A program made the translations under genes and the position numbers. 14,709 bases of DNA, taken from positions 1-14,709 of the forward strand of contig DBRA01000035.1 in assembly GCA_002305445.1 (NCBI GenBank), in the 5' to 3' direction. This stretch comes from Clostridiales bacterium UBA1380. GTDB lineage: Bacteria; Bacillota; Clostridia; Oscillospirales; CAG-272. Below the pieces are notes generated by a model. It worked only from the letters and a program-made list of their open reading frames with translations, was not told the DNA's origin and did not search any database. Positions 1 to 5,731 of the stretch are shown piece after piece; position 1 is the stretch's first letter, and every line of letters begins with the position of its first letter.

Positions 1-135
1 CGCGACGTAGCGAGCCGCGTCGTGTTTATGTCGGGCGGCGTTATCTGCGAGGAGGGCGCACCGGCGGATATTTTCGAAAACCCTCAGAAGGCCGAAACGA
101 TCGAATTCCTGTCGCGCTTCCGCGGAATAAGATGA
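1..135 (+). CDS. ABC transporter ATP-binding protein, C-terminal end (partial)
   Basis: Only the last 44 residues are present, and the 5' part lies outside the window. The fragment opens with RDVASRVVFMSGG and continues with CEEGAPADIFENP and EFLSRFR. This is the usual tail of polar amino acid (GlnQ/ArtM-like) ABC ATPases, the stretch just after the switch histidine. Such proteins hydrolyse ATP on the cytoplasmic face to drive amino acid uptake with a permease and a solute-binding protein. The Walker A, Q-loop and signature motifs cannot be checked here, so the substrate is an inference from family resemblance. The stop codon at 133-135 overlaps the ATG of the next gene (ATGA at 132-135), so the two are probably translated from one message. 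Confidence 0.8.
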   Translation, partial: RDVASRVVFMSGGVICEEGAPADIFENPQKAETIEFLSRFRGIR

Positions 136-854
136 GCGAAAGCGGATTATATTTATCGAACCGTCTCGCTCTCGCCGCGCATTTCGCGCGGTCGTGCGGA
201 GACGGTTTCGTTTTCGCCGATATCGGCACCGACCACGCGTATCTTCCCGCGTCGCTCGTGCTTTCCGGTGCGGCGACGGCTGCCGTCGCGTCTGATGTGA
301 GACAAGGTCCGCTTGACCGCGCCGCCGAAACGCTCGAAAGATACGGCGTCGCGGATAAAATAACACTGACGCTCGCAGACGGGCTTGACGGCATCGAAGA
401 ATACAAGCCGGACGTCGTCGCCATATGCGGCATGGGCGGCGATCTCATGTCCGAGATAATCTCGCGGTCGGAGTATGTGCGCTCGCCCGCCGTTTCGCTT
501 GTGCTTCAGCCGATGTCGATGGCTGACAGGCTTAGAGCGTTTCTATGCGGCGCGGGATTCTGCATCTGCGCCGAAGGCGTCGCCGAAGACGACGGAAAGC
601 TGTACCAGTGCATGCTCGCGCGCTACGACGGAACCGTACGCTCAATGACGCCCGCGGCGCTCGAGGTCGGCGAGCCGTCGACGCCGCGCACCGAAACGGA
701 GCCGGGTCTCTTTGAAGCGCTTGTGAGACAGAAGCTGCGCCGTGTCGAAAGGAAGATAGCCGGACGCTCGGCGGGCGGCCTTGACACGCGTGAGGACGAG
801 CAGCTTGCCGACGGGCTGCGCGATATTATTAAAAGTACGGAGAATAAATCATGA
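132..854 (+). CDS. trmK: tRNA (adenine(22)-N1)-methyltransferase TrmK
   Basis: A 240-residue class I SAM-dependent methyltransferase of the TrmK (YqfN) family, which methylates N1 of A22 in the D-loop of certain tRNAs in the cytoplasm. The family's SAM-binding motif ADIGTDHAYLP lies at residues 29-39. An acidic ribose-binding site follows in ASDVRQGPL (53-61), then ADGL at 82-85 and the CGMGG loop at 99-103. The last 60 residues are charged and probably helical, like the coiled-coil C-terminal domain of the family. Length is normal. The start overlaps the preceding ABC gene by four bases, and the stop overlaps the NIF3 gene in the same way. A trmK–nif3 pair is a common Firmicutes arrangement, which supports both calls. 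Confidence 0.93.
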   Translation: MSESGLYLSNRLALAAHFARSCGDGFVFADIGTDHAYLPASLVLSGAATAAVASDVRQGPLDRAAETLERYGVADKITLTLADGLDGIEEYKPDVVAICGMGGDLMSEIISRSEYVRSPAVSLVLQPMSMADRLRAFLCGAGFCICAEGVAEDDGKLYQCMLARYDGTVRSMTPAALEVGEPSTPRTETEPGLFEALVRQKLRRVERKIAGRSAGGLDTREDEQLADGLRDIIKSTENKS

Positions 855-1621
855 CAGTTCGCGAACTCATCGACTCGCTCGAGCGCGCGATACCGCGCTC
901 GCTTTCATGCGAATGGGATAACGACGGCGCTATGTGCGTGCCCGACCCCGATAAGAATGTCGGGTGCGTGCTTGTGACGCTCGACGTCACCGAGGACGTG
1001 ATAGAACACGCGCGTACCGGTGAATATGACGTGATAGTATCGCATCACCCGCTCGTCTTCAAGGGACAGAAGTCGCTGACGACCGAACAAAACGTACAGC
1101 GCAAGCTGATAGCGCTCGTCAAAGCCGGCATCGCGTGCGCGTCTTATCACACCCGTTTTGACAGCATTGACGGCGGCGTGTCCGACGCGCTCGCGGACGC
1201 GATCGGACTCGCAGACCGCATTCCGTTCGGCGATGCGGAAGCACCCGCCGCCGGACGTGTCGGCGAGCTGCCGAAGGCGATTAACGCGGAGGAGCTTGCC
1301 GCGGCGGTGCGGGACGCGCTGAGCGCGCCGGCCGTCAACGTCGCAGACGCGGGCAGGCAGATACGCAGGGTCGCGGTGGTCGGCGGTGAAGGCGGCGACT
1401 TCATCGGCGCGGCGGTAAAAGCCGGTGCGGATGCGCTTGTCACAGGCCGCGCGGGCTATCACAACGCGATAGACGCGGCGGAAAACGGTCTGACCGTGAT
1501 CGAGGCAGGACATTACCACACCGAAGCGCGCTCGCTGCGCGCGCTTGAGCGCGTCGTAAAGAAATGCGCGCCGCAGATAGAAACCGGGATTTACGCAAAT
1601 CCGCCCATTAAAACGATATAA
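851..1621 (+). CDS. NIF3-family dinuclear metal-binding protein (YqfO-like)
   Basis: A 256-residue NIF3/DUF34 protein. Members bind two metal ions in a toroidal hexamer and are often annotated as 'GTP cyclohydrolase 1 type 2 homolog', although the true reaction is unsettled. Visible hallmarks are EWDNDG (21-26), VSHHPLVFKG (63-72, His65 and His66), YHTRFDSIDGG (99-109, His100 and Asp104), VVGGEGGDF (176-184) and EAGHYHTEA (218-226, His221 and Glu225). These His/Asp/Glu residues are the likely metal ligands. The protein is the short form, without the PII-like insert domain found in Bacillus YqfO. The ATG at 851 overlaps the trmK stop (ATGA). The gene ends just before a terminator hairpin, so it closes this operon. 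Confidence 0.92.
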   Translation: MTVRELIDSLERAIPRSLSCEWDNDGAMCVPDPDKNVGCVLVTLDVTEDVIEHARTGEYDVIVSHHPLVFKGQKSLTTEQNVQRKLIALVKAGIACASYHTRFDSIDGGVSDALADAIGLADRIPFGDAEAPAAGRVGELPKAINAEELAAAVRDALSAPAVNVADAGRQIRRVAVVGGEGGDFIGAAVKAGADALVTGRAGYHNAIDAAENGLTVIEAGHYHTEARSLRALERVVKKCAPQIETGIYANPPIKTI

Positions 1622-1623
1622 AA

Positions 1624-1657
1624 AACGCCCGCGAGTTTAATCTCGCGGGTGTTCTTT
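1624..1657. terminator. Bidirectional intrinsic terminator between convergent operons
   Basis: A 12-base-pair stem (1624-1635 with 1642-1653, one G-U pair when read on the plus strand) closes a six-base loop, TTTAAT. An A-run lies on the left (1619-1625) and a T-rich run on the right (1652-1660). Either strand therefore reads as hairpin plus U-rich tail. It sits between the NIF3 stop and the amidohydrolase stop, which converge here. It can terminate both the plus-strand operon and the long minus-strand run starting at secA. Confidence 0.85.
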
Positions 1658-1658
1658 A

Positions 1659-2477
1659 TTAATCAAGTCCGAGAAAGCGCGCGGCGTTGTTGTACAGTAT
1701 GTCTTCGCGTTCCCTGTCGGTCAGACGGAGCTTGAAGAAACGCTCGAGCTCCGGCGCGCAGTCCATGACCGGATAATCCGTGCCGAACATTATGTTCCCG
1801 GCGCCGAGAACCCTGACCATGTGCTCGGCATACTCGGTCGACATCGCCCACAGCGCGCTCGAAGTGTCGTACCAGACGTTTTTTCGTCCGGCCAGGTATT
1901 TTTCGGCGTCGTCCCACGCTCTGTAGCCGCCGAGATGCGCGGCGACGACCACAAGGTTCGGGAACATATCGAGCACGCGAGCGAGCTTTTTCGCTTCCGA
2001 AAAACGGTACTGCGGCCTGTCGTCGCCCATGTGCAGATACAGCGGCATGCGGCCCTCCATCAGCTCATAGAGCTTTAAAAGGCGCGGGTCGTCTATATCG
2101 ACGCCCTGAATGTCGGGATGTATCTTTACGCCGCGCAGCCCCATGGATTCGGCGCGGGCAAGCTCGCCGGCGAAGTCGTCGAAATCCTGATGCATGCCGG
2201 CGAAGCCGACCGTTTTGAACCCGTGCGAGCGCGACAGTCCGACGGCGGCGGTTATCGCGTCGTTGACCTTGCAAACCTGCCGCGCGTTTGTCGCGACGGA
2301 GAAGAGCAGGTAGCCGACGACGTTATTTTCGGCCGCCTGTGACTCAAGGTCGTCGTATGTACCGATGCCGTTCACATGAAAATCATAGAACGCGCCGAGG
2401 CTTTCGGTAGCTTTTTGTGCGATGGCTTCGGGATACACGTGTGTGTGTATGTCGAAAACTTTATACTTCTTTTGCAA
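1659..2477 (-). CDS. Amidohydrolase-family (amidohydrolase_2) metal-dependent hydrolase
   Basis: A 272-residue TIM-barrel hydrolase of the amidohydrolase superfamily, probably cytoplasmic. The metal-site pattern is visible: DIHTH at 9-13 (His11 and His13), GVKIHPDIQG (116-125, with Lys118 and His120), YLHMGD (147-152, His149), VAAHLGG (178-184, His181) and FGTDYPVMD (231-239, Asp234). The last motif is characteristic of amidohydrolase_2 proteins such as the ACMSD/OMA hydratase group. The substrate cannot be read from sequence. The start is TTG at 2475-2477, with GGAG nine bases upstream and no better ATG. It is the last gene of the minus-strand run, 39 bases after the HIT gene, and ends at the bidirectional terminator. 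A role alongside the isomerase-like gene upstream is possible but unproven. Confidence 0.85.
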   Translation of the reverse strand: MQKKYKVFDIHTHVYPEAIAQKATESLGAFYDFHVNGIGTYDDLESQAAENNVVGYLLFSVATNARQVCKVNDAITAAVGLSRSHGFKTVGFAGMHQDFDDFAGELARAESMGLRGVKIHPDIQGVDIDDPRLLKLYELMEGRMPLYLHMGDDRPQYRFSEAKKLARVLDMFPNLVVVAAHLGGYRAWDDAEKYLAGRKNVWYDTSSALWAMSTEYAEHMVRVLGAGNIMFGTDYPVMDCAPELERFFKLRLTDREREDILYNNAARFLGLD

Positions 2478-2516
2478 TAATCCGCGCTCCCTTGAATTTA
2501 TCGTATCCTTCGACCG

Positions 2517-2855
2517 TCACGCCATTTTTTCCGGGAGCTTGACGCCGCCCATCAGGTGGAAGTGAAGGTGTTTTACCGACTGCGCGCCGTCCTCACCGCA
2601 GTTCGATATGATTCTGTAGCCGTTGCGCAGGCCCGCTTCGGCGGCGATTTTCGGGATATGCTCGAAAATGCGCGCAATGACGGCGCTGTTCGATTCGTTT
2701 ACGTCGTCGCAGGAAGATAAATGAGCCTTCGGAATGATGAGGATGTGCACCGGCGTCTGCGGATTTATATCACGGAACGCGAGGATGTTTTCGTCCTCGT
2801 AAACCCTTGACGAAGAGATTTCACCGGCCGCGATTTTACAGAAAATGCAATCCAT
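2517..2855 (-). CDS. HIT-family (HINT/HinT-like) nucleotide-binding hydrolase
   Basis: A 112-residue histidine triad protein. The start is the ATG at 2853-2855 (MDCIFCKIAAGEI), preceded by GGAG in AAAGGAGCG. A longer in-frame reading from 2960 would run inside the isomerase gene and adds only arginine-rich shadow sequence. The signature HLHFHLMGG is at 96-104, with triad residues His96, His98 and His100. The N-terminal CxxC (Cys3 and Cys6) matches the zinc-binding HINT subgroup. HINT enzymes hydrolyse purine nucleoside phosphoramidates and acyl-adenylates in the cytoplasm. Length is normal. It lies 14 bases downstream of the isomerase-like gene, so the two are probably cotranscribed. Confidence 0.93.
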   Translation of the reverse strand: MDCIFCKIAAGEISSSRVYEDENILAFRDINPQTPVHILIIPKAHLSSCDDVNESNSAVIARIFEHIPKIAAEAGLRNGYRIISNCGEDGAQSVKHLHFHLMGGVKLPEKMA

Positions 2856-2869
2856 AACACTTCGCTCCT

Positions 2870-3688
2870 TTATTTGTTGAGGTAGTCCCTCATGACGTCG
2901 ATGTACTGATAAAACGCGACGCCGGGCTCGGCAAGCTCGCGCGACCAGCGCTTGACCCATTCGTAGGAGATGAATCCGTCGAAGTTGCGGTCGCGCAGCA
3001 GCCTGACGCAGCGCTCGACCGGCATGTCGCCGTAGCCTGTCAGCATATACGTGATCTTTCCGTTGCTCCCGCGAACACTGTCCTTGAAGTGAACGTGGCG
3101 TATATAACCGCCGATGTTTTCAAGTGTTTTATCGGGCGATTCGCCGAAGAAACGGTACGGGTGGTGGATATCCCAGATAACGCCTGCGTTCGGTTCGTCG
3201 GTTTTCTCCATAAAACGGCGCAGCGCGGCGGTGTCGCCGAAGCATCCGTTTGTCTCGATGCAGAGCGTGACGCCGTATTCGGCGGCGAAGCGGCAGAGCG
3301 ATTTATAGCGCGCGGCGGCCTCGTCGATGTCCGGGCACGATACCTCGGGGTCCGGCGTCGCCTCGCCCAGTATGCGGACGAGCGGCGTGCTGAGCTTTTT
3401 CGCGAGCATCGCATAATCCTTTATCTCGAACTCGGCCGCGGCGATGTCCGGATTGCCGATGATATAAGCGCCCGAGGTCAGTATCGGTATGGAAAGACCC
3501 GCCTCGGCAAGCTTTGATTTGGTAGCTTCGATTTTATCGGGCGAAAAAACGTCAATTTTAGGTGCGTACATCTCGTCCGCGACTCCGCGCACCTCGATGC
3601 CGTCATAGCCGAGGTCCGCTGCCGTCGAATAGATATCGCGCCAACCCCAATCCGGGCAGCCGAGCGTTGAGAAGGATAGCTTGATCAT
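2870..3688 (-). CDS. Sugar phosphate isomerase/epimerase-like TIM barrel (AP endonuclease 2 fold)
   Basis: A 272-residue member of the xylose isomerase-like TIM-barrel family (IolE/IolI/YcjR type). It opens with KLSFSTLGCPDW and LGYDGIEVRG. Likely metal ligands sit at the expected strand ends: Glu145 in CIETNG, Asp173 and His176 in IWDIHHPYR, His200 in RHVHFKDS, and Glu243 in SYEWVKRW. These proteins isomerise or epimerise sugars and related polyols, often inositol derivatives, in the cytoplasm. No specific substrate can be assigned. The ATG at 3688 has a strong AAGGAG site. It follows the 436-residue membrane protein gene after 37 bases and precedes the HIT gene by 14. Confidence 0.87.
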   Translation of the reverse strand: MIKLSFSTLGCPDWGWRDIYSTAADLGYDGIEVRGVADEMYAPKIDVFSPDKIEATKSKLAEAGLSIPILTSGAYIIGNPDIAAAEFEIKDYAMLAKKLSTPLVRILGEATPDPEVSCPDIDEAAARYKSLCRFAAEYGVTLCIETNGCFGDTAALRRFMEKTDEPNAGVIWDIHHPYRFFGESPDKTLENIGGYIRHVHFKDSVRGSNGKITYMLTGYGDMPVERCVRLLRDRNFDGFISYEWVKRWSRELAEPGVAFYQYIDVMRDYLNK

Positions 3689-3725
3689 AAATTATATCTC
3701 CTTTCGGTAATCATACGGCGTCAGC

Positions 3726-5036
3726 TTATCTGTCGGTGTAAATTTCAGATTCTAAAGATTTGGTGAGCGAATAAACAGAGATAATCCATGCGATTGATAT
3801 AAGTATATCGAGTATCCAGACCTGGCCGTACTCCGGTATGAGGACGGCGTAAACCGCTCCGGCGATTGCGGACATGACTGTCAGCGTGAAGCAGACGTTT
3901 ACTTTGCTTGAAATCGTCGCGAGCGTGTCGCGCATATACGCGTCGACCTTCATCCTGTCGTGGATATTGATACCGTACAGCTTCTCGATGTGCTCCGGCG
4001 CAATCTTTACAAGGCAATAAAGGACCAGAATGAACGCCGCGGCATATATGAAATCCGATACGCTGAGAGCCGCCATAACGACTCGGTAGCGGTCGTAAGC
4101 TTCGGCGACGTACCGAGTATCGCCGATCGTAAAGTCATTGAAGTAAATGAGCGATACAACCCATGCGGCGGCGGAGCATGCGGTCGCCGCTATCGATCCG
4201 GCAAGCGCCGTCTTTGCGAACCTGTGGTATTTCAGCATGAGCGCGGATACGGCGACAAGAAACGCGGCCGAAACAAAGTCGGGAAGGTAGTTGAGTCCGT
4301 CGAGATATATATCCGCTCCGAATATCGCCGCGGCGACGAACATGACAAGCACAAAGCTCATGCGGCGGCGGATGAAGAGCTGCTCGTTCGGAGCTATCTC
4401 AAGCTCGTAGTGTTCGCTTATCCTTTCGACGTACGGTTTGTCGGCGCGTATGCGCGCGACATACCTCTCTCCGCGGACAAGCCAAGCAATGCCGAACACG
4501 AGGGCGATAACGCATCCGATGACGACGAAGGCGGGTTTATAATTCGCTATGTTGACGCTGAACGCGGTGACATAGCCGATGTTGTCGTACATCGAAAGGG
4601 AAGTGAGCTCGGGCAGGACGGCGCAGGCCGCGCGTACGATGAAAAATGTCACCGACGCCCGCTTGAACCTGTCGGCGCCCTTGAGCACGGCGCTGCCGCC
4701 GCAGCGCGTTCCCGAGTAGACGAAGCCGTCGACAAGATATATGAAAGCCGGAATCAGGTAAATAAGCTCTATAACGGCGAAGGAAAAGGTCAGAACGAGA
4801 ATCATCGTATCGTCCGTCATGACGATGAAGGCGATGCTGACGAATTTAGCGAGACCCACGAAAAAGAGCTTTATGAAAACAGAGCGGGCGTAATCGAGCT
4901 TATCTATAAGCAGCGCCGACTTTGTAAGTCCGCATATTATCAGCGCATAACCGATAAAATCAGGCAGAATATCGATTATGTTTATACATGGGTTGAATAA
5001 AAACACAAGACCCGCCGCTATAAATCCGTAACCCAT
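3726..5036 (-). CDS. Uncharacterised multi-pass membrane protein with internal LPDF repeat
   Basis: A 436-residue integral membrane protein of unknown function; I recognise no named domain. About ten to twelve hydrophobic segments are visible: roughly 4-20, 26-42, 53-73, 77-103, 129-146, 168-188, 226-243, 252-268, 275-298, 322-345, 380-401 and 405-424. INIIDILPDFIGYAL at 18-32 is echoed by DGLNYLPDFVSAAFL at 246-260, suggesting an internal duplication. A weaker third echo, LDIL then SLTKS, lies near 409-427, against IDIL then GLTKS near 21-40. A polar loop of about 35 residues (189-224) joins the halves. The ATG at 5036 has a strong GGGAGGAG site. The gene lies 22 bases after the related 223-residue membrane gene. 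A transporter or a membrane scaffold would both fit; neither is shown. Confidence 0.75.
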   Translation of the reverse strand: MGYGFIAAGLVFLFNPCINIIDILPDFIGYALIICGLTKSALLIDKLDYARSVFIKLFFVGLAKFVSIAFIVMTDDTMILVLTFSFAVIELIYLIPAFIYLVDGFVYSGTRCGGSAVLKGADRFKRASVTFFIVRAACAVLPELTSLSMYDNIGYVTAFSVNIANYKPAFVVIGCVIALVFGIAWLVRGERYVARIRADKPYVERISEHYELEIAPNEQLFIRRRMSFVLVMFVAAAIFGADIYLDGLNYLPDFVSAAFLVAVSALMLKYHRFAKTALAGSIAATACSAAAWVVSLIYFNDFTIGDTRYVAEAYDRYRVVMAALSVSDFIYAAAFILVLYCLVKIAPEHIEKLYGINIHDRMKVDAYMRDTLATISSKVNVCFTLTVMSAIAGAVYAVLIPEYGQVWILDILISIAWIISVYSLTKSLESEIYTDR

Positions 5037-5058
5037 AAACCCGTCTCCTCCCTTCGTT

Positions 5059-5730
5059 TTATTTATGCTTTTTCCGTTTCTGCGCGGCGTCTTTGACGCG
5101 CTCTTCCTCTTTCTTCTTTTTGATGAACGCGCTGTCTTCGGCTTTGTCGAGCTTTTCCCTGATATCGTTCACGATCTTATATTTCGAAGGCTTCGGCTCC
5201 ATGTCCTCGTCGCCTTCGAGGCATATCCGCATATAGCACGAGTAGATAAGCGCCGCGTTCATTATTATCCAGACATACCCGTAAAGCAGCACCGGCAGAT
5301 AGAAGTACTGCGCACCGTCTCCGGTGAAGGGGATGACGACGCTGAGCGCGATATATATGCAGCCGATTATCAGGTTGCGGAGCGCTTTTCTGCCTATCGC
5401 GGGCAGCTCTGTGTAGCCCGCTATATCTTTTATGCCGAGCATAAGCAGCACGTGAAACGCGAGAACGGCAGCCGCCTTGACATATGACATCACGTCAAGC
5501 AGCGCTTCGGCGTCCGGCGCGGCCAGCCCTATTATAAACAGTGCGACGCCGAGCGCCGCAAGGCCGGCGGCGAGCGCGGCGGCGGCTTTGAAGAACTTCG
5601 CGTGCGGCGAAAGCTTCATAAGCGCATATGCCATTATAAGCGAGCCGACCACGTCGAAGAACATATATACGTTCGCGACCGAGAACGCGAACGCGAGAAG
5701 ATACCCGATGAATAAAAGTCCGAATCCCAT
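5059..5730 (-). CDS. Uncharacterised six-helix membrane protein with lysine-rich cytoplasmic tail
   Basis: A 223-residue membrane protein that I cannot assign to a family. Six hydrophobic segments are visible at about 5-19, 22-40, 46-68, 79-99, 117-134 and 142-165. A hydrophilic tail of about 55 residues follows (171-223), very rich in Lys and Glu and ending in KRKKHK, which is probably cytoplasmic and helical. The N-terminus (MGFGLLF, then FFDVVGSLIMAYALMKLS at 24-41) parallels that of the next gene (MGYGFIA, then IIDILPDFIGYALIICGL), so the two may be distant relatives. Its ATG follows the secA stop with one base between (TGA-T-ATG), which suggests translational coupling to secA. A basic tail after a membrane domain recalls ribosome- or RNA-binding tails such as those of YidC/Oxa1, but this is only an analogy. 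Confidence 0.75.
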   Translation of the reverse strand: MGFGLLFIGYLLAFAFSVANVYMFFDVVGSLIMAYALMKLSPHAKFFKAAAALAAGLAALGVALFIIGLAAPDAEALLDVMSYVKAAAVLAFHVLLMLGIKDIAGYTELPAIGRKALRNLIIGCIYIALSVVIPFTGDGAQYFYLPVLLYGYVWIIMNAALIYSCYMRICLEGDEDMEPKPSKYKIVNDIREKLDKAEDSAFIKKKKEEERVKDAAQKRKKHK

Positions 5731-5731
5731 A

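Noticed and set aside
2856..2960. N-terminal extension of the HIT protein from an upstream ATG
   Set aside because: The added 35 residues are arginine-rich, overlap the isomerase coding end, and ignore the good GGAG site before ATG 2855.
3960..5000. Long plus-strand reading frame of 346 codons opposite the 436-residue membrane gene
   Set aside because: It is the complement of a gene with a clear membrane-protein pattern and strong ribosome site. Its product is full of Arg, Asp and Glu without any domain pattern, and no ribosome site precedes it. High GC makes such antisense frames common.
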